A DNA stretch of 5,820 bases from JBBQNY01 sp038330365 (lineage in GTDB: Bacteria > Pseudomonadota > Gammaproteobacteria > Xanthomonadales > Ahniellaceae): assembly GCA_038330365.1 (NCBI GenBank), contig JBBQNY010000183.1:1-5820 (forward strand), given 5' to 3'. The notes under the pieces are model-generated. The model had not been told where the DNA came from, did not search any database, and worked only from the letters and a program-made list of their open reading frames with translations. Shown here piece by piece: positions 1 through 5,186 of this stretch (its first letter is position 1; each line of letters starts with the position of its first letter). The position numbers were made by a program, and so were the translations under genes.

Positions 1-207
1 TGCGCTGGCTTGCTGGCGTCGATAGCTGGCTCGCGAGTGCGCGCGGTCAGGCACGTAACCCGCAGCGCTGCCATTGCGATGCAGCTCACGACAAATCGTG
101 CTGGCGGCACGGCCGAGGCGCTCGCCGATGGTTCGAAAGGAATGTCCTGCTTCGCGCAACGCATGGACTTGGTATCGTTCGGACTGGGTCAGGTGACCTC
201 TGAGCAT
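1..207 (-). CDS. IS30-family transposase, N-terminal part (runs off left edge)
   Basis: The protein would cut and join the ends of the insertion sequence; only the first 69 residues are visible, all from the DNA-binding part. The translation begins MLRGHLTQSERYQVHALREA and continues through GHSFRTIGERLGRAASTICREL (residues 21-42) to HRNGSAAGYVPDRAHSRA. This is the IS30 helix-turn-helix pattern: H-L-T-x-x-E-R, then I-x-x-x-L-G-R, then S-T-I-x-R-E-L-x-R-N, then a G-Y-x-x-x-x-A-x-x-x-A stretch. Canonical members usually read STISREL, so C39 is a small variation. The DDE catalytic domain lies outside the window. The frame is open upstream to a stop at 243-241. ATG at 207 is preferred, but GTG 219 and TTG 213 are in frame and possible, and no clear Shine-Dalgarno sequence separates them. 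Confidence 0.85.
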   Translation of the reverse strand, partial: MLRGHLTQSERYQVHALREAGHSFRTIGERLGRAASTICRELHRNGSAAGYVPDRAHSRASYRRQQASA

Positions 208-322
208 GAGCAACTCCACTTGGCGGTGTAGTGGCCCAGGCTACGTCACCTGGTCCACCTCACCGCTGAGTGTGTTGCGTTTCAAACTTGAATCCACCCT
301 GTCAACCCACGAAAACAGAACA

Positions 323-343
323 GGGGTCAGAGTGGACTTTTCC
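323..343. repeat. Candidate terminal repeat of the IS30 element
   Basis: The stretch starts GGGGTCAGAGTGGAC and runs into TTTTCC. From memory, similar GGGGTCAGAGT motifs are dispersed in gammaproteobacterial genomes next to transposase genes. Its place 116 nt outside the transposase ATG suits an element end. A looser look-alike (GGTGTCAGGGTCACTTCC, 374-391) lies about 50 bp further out. The partner end is not in the window, so the inverted-repeat relation cannot be tested here. Confidence 0.3.
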
Positions 344-458
344 TACAGCTGAAGTGAGCAATTGCGCGATAACGGTGTCAGGGTCACTTCCGGCATCGTC
401 GACCGAGCGATGTCGCGCTTGAAGTGCCGCAAACCTGGGTCAGCAAAAACCCGAGTTT
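344..458. other. Gene-free spacer between IS end and LysR gene
   Basis: No convincing gene is seen here on either strand. It holds the degenerate GGTGTCAGGGTCACTTCC segment that resembles the putative IS end, and an AT-rich inverted repeat next to the LysR stop codon. It may be old flank or debris from the insertion; the sequence does not decide. Confidence 0.5.
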
Positions 459-460
459 TT
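445..460 (-). terminator. Weak AT-rich hairpin at the LysR stop codon
   Basis: AAAAAC (445-450) and GTTTTT (455-460) form a 6-bp inverted repeat around a 4-nt loop, overlapping the LysR stop codon (461-459). On the minus strand the hairpin ends in a T run, but those bases are themselves the stem arm and GC follows directly. It is therefore a poor match to an intrinsic terminator and is listed only as the best candidate for the end of the LysR transcript. Confidence 0.2.
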
Positions 461-1340
461 ATTCGCGCGAACCCAACCCCTGCGCTAGCGCATCGAACAC
501 CACGCGGATCCGAGGCGAAGTTCGAAGTTCGCGGTGGGTGACCAGCCAGATCGGGAAGCGCAAGGGCGGCACGTCGTCGAGCACTCGGATGATGCCCGGG
601 GTGTCGTGGGCGATCTCGTCGATCATGGCGCCGATGCCCATGCCGTTGCGCACCAAGGCCCATTGGGCCATCGAGTGGTCGGCATAGCAGCTGAAGTTCG
701 CCTCGGTGATTGGCAGGCCGTGCTGGTTCAGCCAAGCCAGGTAGTGGCCTGAGCGATCCGAGCCGACGAAGGGCAGATGGGCCGCTTCCATGGCTTGGCG
801 CGGATGGCCGTGGATATTCACCCACTCTTCGGACGCATAGAAGTTGGCCGCTGGCTCCCGGATCAATCGGGCGATCAGCTCCGGCTGCTCGGGCTTGACA
901 TGGCGGACGGCGATGTCAGCCTCGCGACGGAGCAGGTCGCTGACCGCATCCGAGGAAATCAGCTCGATGGCAATGCCCGGTTCCTTCTCGCGCAGTTGCC
1001 GCACCAACGGGGGCAGCAGGTGGGTAGCCACCGCGTCGGTCGCCGAAACCGAGACCACACCACCCACGGCCTGCGAGCGGCCACTGGCCGCCAGCCGCAG
1101 ACCCGAGGCGGCTGCGCCCATGGCGCGTGCATGTTCCAGCAAGTCCAGCCCGGTGGGCGTAAGCGCCATGGTTTTGCCGACCCGCTCGAAGAGGGTCACG
1201 CCCATGCGCTGCTCGATGGCCGCTACCTGGCGGCTCAGGGTGGGCTGGGTCAGACCCAGTTTGCGGGCGGCCGCCGATAGCGAGCCGGTTTCAGCGGTCT
1301 CCAGAAACGCCTTCAGTTGGTTCCAGTCGAGGTTGTCCAT
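459..1340 (-). CDS. LysR-family transcriptional regulator
   Basis: This is a 293-residue DNA-binding regulator of normal LysR length. Residues 4-63 form the winged helix-turn-helix: LDWNQLKAFLETAETGSLSA, then AAARKLGLTQPTLSRQVAAI (recognition helix around 31-44), then EQRMGVTLFER and LTPTG at 60-64. Residues from about 94 form the periplasmic-binding-like effector domain, with VSVSATDAVATHLLPPLV, the RREADIAVR segment (138-146) and G-M-G-I-G (233-237), all typical of the family. The ligand cannot be read from the sequence. The frame stays open 24 codons further upstream, but the start at 1340 places MDNLDWNQLKAF exactly where family members begin; a purine-rich AGGGA lies 16 nt upstream, too far to be a strong ribosome site. 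The gene is divergent from the methyltransferase, which LysR logic makes its most likely target, alongside autoregulation. Confidence 0.95.
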   Translation of the reverse strand: MDNLDWNQLKAFLETAETGSLSAAARKLGLTQPTLSRQVAAIEQRMGVTLFERVGKTMALTPTGLDLLEHARAMGAAASGLRLAASGRSQAVGGVVSVSATDAVATHLLPPLVRQLREKEPGIAIELISSDAVSDLLRREADIAVRHVKPEQPELIARLIREPAANFYASEEWVNIHGHPRQAMEAAHLPFVGSDRSGHYLAWLNQHGLPITEANFSCYADHSMAQWALVRNGMGIGAMIDEIAHDTPGIIRVLDDVPPLRFPIWLVTHRELRTSPRIRVVFDALAQGLGSRE

Positions 1341-1439
1341 ACGCGGATGTATATGTTCCCTGCAATTTAGCGCAATTCCTATCGGGTTTGCGCATGTATA
1401 GCATTCTCGCACCGCCTTGAACGAATCACCTTTCTGCTC
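1341..1439. promoter_or_regulatory. Divergent LysR/methyltransferase control region
   Basis: This 99-bp spacer must carry both divergent promoters and any LysR operator. It shows two direct-repeat pairs. CGGATGTATA (1344-1353) and CGCATGTATA (1391-1400) match in 9 of 10 bases, 47 bp apart. GCAATT occurs at 1362-1367 and 1372-1377, exactly one helical turn apart. On the minus strand TGCTATACA (1403-1395) looks like an extended -10 element for the regulator, with a poor -35 (TTCAAG, 1421-1416) at a short 15-bp spacing. No comparably good promoter was found for the methyltransferase, which would suit a gene needing activation. A clean T-N11-A palindrome was not identified. Confidence 0.5.
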
Positions 1440-2138
1440 ATGCCGTCACCCATCATCTCCTCACTCGCAGAAGACTCGGCACCCGCCCATGCGGCAGCGT
1501 CGGCCGCCCGCAAGGCGCGTTTCTGGGACCGTATCGCCGTCAAATACGCTGCCGACTCGATTGCCGATATGGCAGGCTACGAGGCCACCCTGCTCCGCGT
1601 GCAAGGCCTGCTTTCTGCGGATCAGGACGTGCTCGAGATCGGCTGCGGCACGGGTACCACCGCGTTGCGCTTGGCGCCGTTCACCCGACGCCTGCTGGCA
1701 ACTGATGTCTCGGCCGGCATGATCGCCATCGCTCGCAAGAAACTGGCCGCCGAGCCGGTACCGCAGTTGCGCTTTGACGTTGCCGACGCCGAAGCGGAGG
1801 TGGCCAGTGAAGGCGAGTACGACGCGGTGCTGGCCTTCAATCTGCTGCATCTGGTGACCGACCTCGACCGTGCGCTGGAACTGGCAATGCGAGCCTTGCG
1901 TCCGGGTGGCCTGATGATCTCAAAGACGGCCTGCATCTCCGAGATGAACCCGCTGATTCCCTACCTTGCACTGCCCTTGATGCGAGCTATCGGCAAGGCA
2001 CCCCATGCGCTGTGTTTCGACGCCGAGGGGCTGCAGTCAGCCATCGCCAACCAGGGAATGGAAATTGTGGCGGTCGAGAGACACGGCACCCGCGGCAAGG
2101 ACTTCCGCGTCTTCATCGTAGCCCGCAAGCCGGCCTGA
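1440..2138 (+). CDS. Class I SAM-dependent methyltransferase
   Basis: This 232-residue soluble protein is predicted to transfer a methyl group from S-adenosylmethionine to an unknown acceptor. Motif I, VLEIGCGTG, lies at residues 64-72 and forms the nucleotide-binding loop. The acidic end of strand 2 is LLATDVS (D89), where the ribose hydroxyls would bind. FDVADAE (112-118) fits motif II/III, YDAVLAFNLLHLV (127-139) strand 4, and LRPGG (153-157) the usual turn before strand 5. This is the Methyltransf_11/25 small-molecule type. After the core, residues 165-205 form a hydrophobic helical cap (MNPLIPYLALPLMRAIG) likely to shape the substrate pocket. The N-terminal 25 residues are Ala/Ser-rich and probably disordered. 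No clear Shine-Dalgarno sequence precedes ATG 1440, and no in-frame upstream start fits better. The divergent LysR gene is its probable regulator. Specificity cannot be assigned from sequence. Confidence 0.93.
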   Translation: MPSPIISSLAEDSAPAHAAASAARKARFWDRIAVKYAADSIADMAGYEATLLRVQGLLSADQDVLEIGCGTGTTALRLAPFTRRLLATDVSAGMIAIARKKLAAEPVPQLRFDVADAEAEVASEGEYDAVLAFNLLHLVTDLDRALELAMRALRPGGLMISKTACISEMNPLIPYLALPLMRAIGKAPHALCFDAEGLQSAIANQGMEIVAVERHGTRGKDFRVFIVARKPA

Positions 2139-2156
2139 CTTCGCCTTCTCACAGCA

Positions 2157-2178
2157 GACCCTGGTGCAGACCAGGGTC
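2157..2178 (+). terminator. Perfect 9-bp hairpin after the methyltransferase
   Basis: GACCCTGGT (2157-2165) and ACCAGGGTC (2170-2178) pair perfectly around the loop GCAG, starting 19 nt after the methyltransferase stop. The position suits a transcription terminator. No U-tract follows directly: the first T run (2198-2202) begins about 20 nt later and a second lies at 2215-2219. It may be an imperfect terminator, an mRNA-stabilising 3' end or an operator. Confidence 0.4.
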
Positions 2179-2227
2179 GGACTTCGTTCGCCTTGCGTTT
2201 TTGCAGGCTCTCCCTTTTTCCAATCTT

Positions 2228-2248
2228 TTGACACTTAGGACTCACATG
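2228..2248 (+). promoter_or_regulatory. TTGACA box and AGGA/ATG, possible alternative MipA start
   Basis: A perfect -35-like TTGACA lies at 2228-2233, and AGGA at 2237-2240 sits 5 nt before ATG 2246, which is in frame with the MipA/OmpV gene. The two readings exclude each other. If TTGACA is a -35, transcription would start after ATG 2246, although no good -10 is visible near 2251. If AGGA is a ribosome site, the protein gains 41 residues before ATG 2369 and 57 before GTG 2417. Confidence 0.25.
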
Positions 2249-2368
2249 CAAAACCACCCAGCTTCGCCAACCCTTTCTCAAGTACCCGACTTCGACTTGT
2301 TCGTCCAAGCCGCATCAGCGTTCCGTGCGTTTCACGGAGGCAAGGCTCGTTCGGATCGAATCGATGCC

Positions 2369-3226
2369 ATGGAAGGCGGCCGTCCTTCCGAACACGATCA
2401 ACGCGGCAACTCCGCCGTGAACTCGGTCACGGCGCTGCAGGCCGTACTCGCTGCCACCTTCCTGGTGCTGTGCCCGCTGGTGCAGGCGCAATCGGTTCCG
2501 GACGCGTCGGCCTATGGGCTCACTGGTCGCATCGGCCTGGGCGTGGCGACCCTTCCCACCTACGAGGGCAGCCCGAACCGCCGCACGCTGGCGGGACCGG
2601 ACCTGTCGCTCAGCTATCAAAGCCGCGATTGGGGCAGCATCGAGCTCGGTCAGCGTGGGCTGCTTTGGAACGCCGTTGAATCGGGCCGATTCCGATTCGG
2701 CGTGGTCGCGCAGTTCGATCCCGGTCGCAAGGACAAGGACACAACGACATTGAACCCGACCCCTGGCGACGATCGCCTGGCCGGCATGGGTAACGTGAAG
2801 GGCAGTACCGAGGCTGGCGTGGGTGTGGGCTATGGACCGGTGATGCTGATAGCGCGCCAGTCGCTGGGTGGGAGCGGCCCCACGCGCACTCAGGCGGACC
2901 TCACCGTCGAGATTCCGTGGTCGGTGTCCGACCGGTTGGGCGTCAGTTTTGCTTTCGGCGCGACGTGGGCTGATCAGAACTATATGCAGACCTACTTCGG
3001 CGTGACGGCAGCCCAGGCGCAGGCTACATCGTTCTCCGCGTACAGGCCGAAGTCGGGGTGTCGCAAGGTCGATGCCAGTGTCGGTGCCGAGTACGCCATG
3101 ACATCGAACTGGAAGTTGCAGGCCAACGCGGGATTCTCGCGGCTTGGTGACGATGCCGCGGCGAGCCCGATCGTCGGCCGGCGCAATGGAACGTCGGCGG
3201 CGCTGGCGGTGGCCTATGCGTTCTAA
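2369..3226 (+). CDS. MipA/OmpV-family outer-membrane protein
   Basis: This is a predicted outer-membrane beta-barrel. The family includes E. coli MipA, which scaffolds the murein hydrolase MltA with PBP1B, and vibrio OmpV. Family signatures, by position in this 285-residue reading, are GLGVATLPTYEGS (about 53-65) at the start of the mature barrel, the DDRLAGMGNV..STEAGVGVGY block (about 132-153), WADQNYMQTYFGV (about 197-209), and the close LGDDAAASPIVGRRNG then AVAYAF ending in the terminal Phe expected by the outer-membrane assembly machinery. Export is shown by the hydrophobic AVLAATFLVLCPLV ending in a QAQS cleavage region. The start is uncertain. ATG 2369 is used because it is the first ATG that keeps the signal peptide near the N-terminus with arginines ahead of it. 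GTG 2417 gives 269 residues, closest to family length; ATG 2246 has the best ribosome site. An odd Cys replaces the usual loop residue in SGCRK. Confidence 0.88.
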   Translation: MEGGRPSEHDQRGNSAVNSVTALQAVLAATFLVLCPLVQAQSVPDASAYGLTGRIGLGVATLPTYEGSPNRRTLAGPDLSLSYQSRDWGSIELGQRGLLWNAVESGRFRFGVVAQFDPGRKDKDTTTLNPTPGDDRLAGMGNVKGSTEAGVGVGYGPVMLIARQSLGGSGPTRTQADLTVEIPWSVSDRLGVSFAFGATWADQNYMQTYFGVTAAQAQATSFSAYRPKSGCRKVDASVGAEYAMTSNWKLQANAGFSRLGDDAAASPIVGRRNGTSAALAVAYAF

Positions 3227-3271
3227 ATCATTTCCCTTTGATCACACCTTGATCGCGCATGCCACGTTGCC

Positions 3272-3928
3272 ATGATCCGCACTTTCAGCCGACCGATTCC
3301 GCGTGTTCTGGCCTTGGTCTTTTTCACCTCCATCACGGTGATGTTGGCCGCTGCCAACGTGGTGCTGATCCCGTTTGGGACATTGCCCGAGAACAACCCG
3401 CGGCTCGCCTCCGTTCCGGTTGCACTGTTCCTGCATTCGCTCGCGGGCGTGCTGTTCGGCGTACTCGGGCCGCTGCAGTTTGTGCGCGCTCTTCGTCGCC
3501 GATTCGGGACTCTGCACCGTCTGGCCGGACGAGTCTTTGCGCTTGCGGGAGCGGGCGTGGCGCTGTCGGGGCTGGCGATGCTGCTGCAGGTCGAGAGCAT
3601 GGCAACCGGTCTTCTGGATGCGGCACGCGGAGTCTTCGGCCTGGCGCTGATCACAGCGCTGGTGCTGGGGGTGGCGGCGGCACGGTCACACGACATGCTT
3701 CGTCATCGGGCTTGGATGATCCGCGCCTATGCCATTGGCATGGGTTCGGGAACCATCGCGCCGGCCTTGTTCCCCATCTTCCTGATCGCCGATGAGCCAC
3801 CCATGGGGCTGGCCACTGACATCGCGGTTGTCGGCATGTGGCTGCTGACCATCGCGGTGGGGGAATGGGTCGTCCGCAGGCTTGCGTCGGACGTTGGCAA
3901 CTTTCGAGCACGAGTTGTACGCGCGTAG
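3272..3928 (+). CDS. DUF2306-family integral membrane protein
   Basis: This 218-residue inner-membrane protein has about six hydrophobic helices: roughly residues 12-35, 47-71, 86-106, 117-137, 147-172 and 180-203. The pattern fits DUF2306, a family without established function. The marks are His55 at the start of helix 2 (LFLHSLAG), GPLQF (66-70), the loop motif LHRLAGRVF (81-89), and HRAWMIRAYA (145-154) entering helix 5. The conserved histidines and arginines near membrane ends could bind a cofactor or metal, but that is inference. The loop 71-87 is rich in arginine, so it probably faces the cytoplasm. The gene begins 45 bp after the MipA/OmpV stop with no terminator seen between them, so co-transcription is plausible. 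The ribosome site before ATG 3272 is weak. Confidence 0.85.
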   Translation: MIRTFSRPIPRVLALVFFTSITVMLAAANVVLIPFGTLPENNPRLASVPVALFLHSLAGVLFGVLGPLQFVRALRRRFGTLHRLAGRVFALAGAGVALSGLAMLLQVESMATGLLDAARGVFGLALITALVLGVAAARSHDMLRHRAWMIRAYAIGMGSGTIAPALFPIFLIADEPPMGLATDIAVVGMWLLTIAVGEWVVRRLASDVGNFRARVVRA

Positions 3929-4003
3929 TTGCGCAGTATTCCCAACAGAAACCTGGCCATGCCGGCCTCCCTCCAAAAAACTTAACCAAAGGCTGCCTTC
4001 CCC

Positions 4004-4369
4004 ATGTCGAACCTTCGAAGTCTCACCGCGATACTCACCGGTGTTCTCTTTTGCAGCAGCGCTTTTGCGGCCGAGGGACGCGCCAGCATCGGCTTCGCGA
4101 TCAACGCGGTCACCTCGGGCGGCTTCTTCAGCCAGACGCTTGAGCGCGTCAAAGTCACCAAAGTCCTGCCGGGCTCCCCGGCTGAAGACGCCGGCCTGCT
4201 CGTCGGCGACGTCATCGTCACTGCGAACAAGACGCCCATTCGCGGCTCATCTTCCAGCGATCTTTCTGCAATTCTGCGCGGCCTGAAAGTGGGCGACCAC
4301 CTGCGCCTTGAAGTTGATCGATCAGGCGAAACGAAAGCCATCGATATCGTCGGTGGCGCCAGGAAATGA
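4004..4369 (+). CDS. Small secreted single-PDZ-domain protein
   Basis: This 121-residue protein is a signal peptide followed by one PDZ domain and nothing else. Residues 1-22 (MSNLRSLTAILTGVLFCSSA then FA) are a classic Sec signal with cleavage before AEG; C17 lies inside the hydrophobic core and is not a lipobox. The PDZ region covers about 28-117: IGFAIN as the likely peptide-binding strand, VTKVLPGSPAEDAGLLVGDV (51-70) with the family-typical G-S-P-A-x-x-A-G-L and G-D-V-I, and LRGLKVGDHLRLEVDR (91-106). PDZ domains bind C-terminal peptides and usually accompany a protease such as DegP or RseP. No protease domain is present, so a free periplasmic adaptor is the reasonable reading, with unknown partner. 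AAAGG lies about 11 nt upstream of the start, a weak ribosome site. The gene lies 75 bp after the DUF2306 stop. Confidence 0.85.
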   Translation: MSNLRSLTAILTGVLFCSSAFAAEGRASIGFAINAVTSGGFFSQTLERVKVTKVLPGSPAEDAGLLVGDVIVTANKTPIRGSSSSDLSAILRGLKVGDHLRLEVDRSGETKAIDIVGGARK

Positions 4370-4471
4370 GCGCAGCACAGACAGCCTCGACGTTTCTGAA
4401 ACAGGGTGGTCAAGATCTCGCCTCGATCAGCTCCATTGATTGATGGCGGAGTTCTCCAGCCTGGAGGCAAC

Positions 4472-4477
4472 AAAGGA
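4472..4477 (+). promoter_or_regulatory. Ribosome-binding site fixing a GTG start
   Basis: AAAGGA ends 6 nt before GTG 4484, a near-ideal Shine-Dalgarno spacing. It decides the start of the FG-GAP gene in favour of GTG 4484 over GTG 4406 (26 codons longer, no comparable site) and over the internal ATGs within the signal peptide. Confidence 0.65.
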
Positions 4478-4483
4478 AAAACC

Positions 4484-5005
4484 GTGCGTCAACTTGCCGA
4501 TCGAACACATCGCGCTATTCGCATTCTGCGCAGGAATAAAGTACTCACTTCCCAACTTGTCAAAGTGACCCTGGCGGCCATGATGGCGGCCGGAATTTTT
4601 GTGGGAAAAATGGCGTCCACGACAGGTGCAGAGCGGATCGTCGCGCCGTCGTCAGAAGCAGGCGTGATCGTGCCGAATTATTTCGGCCAGACGATCGCGG
4701 CGAGTGGAAACTGGTTGCTGATCGGATGGCCTTATGCGCGAGTCGGCGCGGTCTTTTGCGAGCAGGGAACGATTCAACTCTTTGCTGATTCGTCGGCAGG
4801 CTGGCGCCACATTCGACGCTTGGCGGTCGCCGACATCGCGCCATTTGACTGGACCGGATACAGCGTCGCCTTGAGTCCGGCTGGCTTGGTCGTTGGCGCG
4901 CCAGAGTCGAATGACCCTGTCTGCGGTTCTGATGAGACCTGCAGCGTGATTCGTTTCGAACGCAGCTTGTCGCTGTTCTTGCATGGGTTTGAAACAACGC
5001 CTTGA
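4484..5005 (+). CDS. Small secreted FG-GAP-type repeat protein with GFE tail
   Basis: This 173-residue exported protein has two FG-GAP-like beta-propeller repeats. The N-terminus is arginine-rich (RTHRAIRILRRNK, 7-19), followed by a hydrophobic stretch (LVKVTLAAMMAAGIFVG, 25-41) that would be a long signal peptide or membrane anchor. Repeat 1 is FGQTIAASGNWLLIGWP (67-83); repeat 2 is TGYSVALSPAGLVVGAP (124-140), starting 57 residues later, the usual repeat length. Both follow the F-G-x-S-V-A-x-S-x-x-x-L-V-V-G-A-P pattern. Family proteins normally have about five to seven repeats to close a propeller, so two is unusually few; the gene may be a reduced copy or must assemble with partners. C92, C147 and C153 could form a disulfide. 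The chain ends LFLHGFETTP, a hydrophobic stretch then G-F-E, recalling C-termini of other secreted proteins in Xanthomonadales-like bacteria. Function is unknown. It precedes another propeller-type gene by 181 bp. Confidence 0.78.
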   Translation: MRQLADRTHRAIRILRRNKVLTSQLVKVTLAAMMAAGIFVGKMASTTGAERIVAPSSEAGVIVPNYFGQTIAASGNWLLIGWPYARVGAVFCEQGTIQLFADSSAGWRHIRRLAVADIAPFDWTGYSVALSPAGLVVGAPESNDPVCGSDETCSVIRFERSLSLFLHGFETTP

Positions 5006-5186
5006 AAGCCGGCCACGGGTCGCGGAATACATTGATCCCAACGCCAGCCAAAACTTTCAGTTCCGGAAAGCAGTCCGTGGAAGAAACTCGAGCGTGCCGT
5101 TGCTCGAAGCCTTCTGCGCGCGGCGACGAGCTGTTCGCTTGCAACGTCTCGCAGTCCTCTCTCCATAACCCTAACAGGAGATTTCC
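5006..5186 (+). other. Spacer before the Asp-box gene, with strong RBS
   Basis: These 181 bp contain no gene that can be supported and no clear terminator for the preceding gene. CGTTGC near 5098 and GCAACG near 5140 are complementary over 6 bp with a long loop, which is weak. The useful element is AGGAG at 5176-5180, 6 nt before ATG 5187. No recognisable -35/-10 pair was found. Confidence 0.5.

Larger units (their letters stand above)
1..343 (-). mobile_element. Partial IS30-family insertion sequence, 5' end
   Basis: The left part of the window reads on the minus strand as the start of an IS30-family transposase preceded by a noncoding leader. The element runs off the left edge, so its length, its second end and whether it is intact cannot be judged. 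The outer boundary is a guess. A motif beginning GGGGTCAGAGTGGAC lies at 323-343, about the distance from the transposase start where an IS30 terminal inverted repeat would be expected, and nothing beyond it looks element-derived with confidence. A perfect minus-strand TTGACA (305-300) sits in the leader and could be the -35 of the transposase promoter, but no good -10 follows it at 16-18 bp. The family call is firm; the boundary is weak. Confidence 0.5.

Noticed and set aside
10..231. Plus-strand frame of 73 codons at the left edge
   Set aside because: The opposite strand encodes the conserved IS30 transposase N-terminus, so this is its shadow.
343..825. Minus-strand frame of 160 codons overlapping the LysR gene
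   Set aside because: Its translation is Arg/Pro/His-rich shadow sequence within the LysR coding region, and its end only reads through the gene-free spacer.
844..1401. Plus-strand frame of 185 codons opposite LysR
   Set aside because: It is antisense to a gene with a clear LysR helix-turn-helix and effector domain, and shows no motif of its own.
2012..2245. Far-upstream ATG for the MipA/OmpV frame
   Set aside because: It overlaps the end of the methyltransferase in another frame and spans the 2157-2178 hairpin; the extra sequence has no protein-like features and would bury the signal peptide in the middle.
2336..2340. GGAGG motif as a ribosome site for MipA/OmpV
   Set aside because: The motif is strong, but the next in-frame ATG is 28 nt away and no start codon lies at a workable distance.
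3223..3696. Minus-strand frame of 157 codons opposite the DUF2306 gene
   Set aside because: It is low-complexity Arg/Ser/Ala sequence antisense to a well-formed six-helix membrane protein.
3950..3975. GGCC...GGCC inverted repeat between DUF2306 and PDZ genes
   Set aside because: The stem is only 4 bp of self-complementary GGCC and no T run follows on the coding strand, so it is not a supportable terminator.
4406..4483. Extended GTG start for the FG-GAP protein
   Set aside because: GTG 4484 has AAAGGA at ideal spacing and puts the arginine-rich n-region and signal core near the N-terminus; the extension adds unremarkable sequence.
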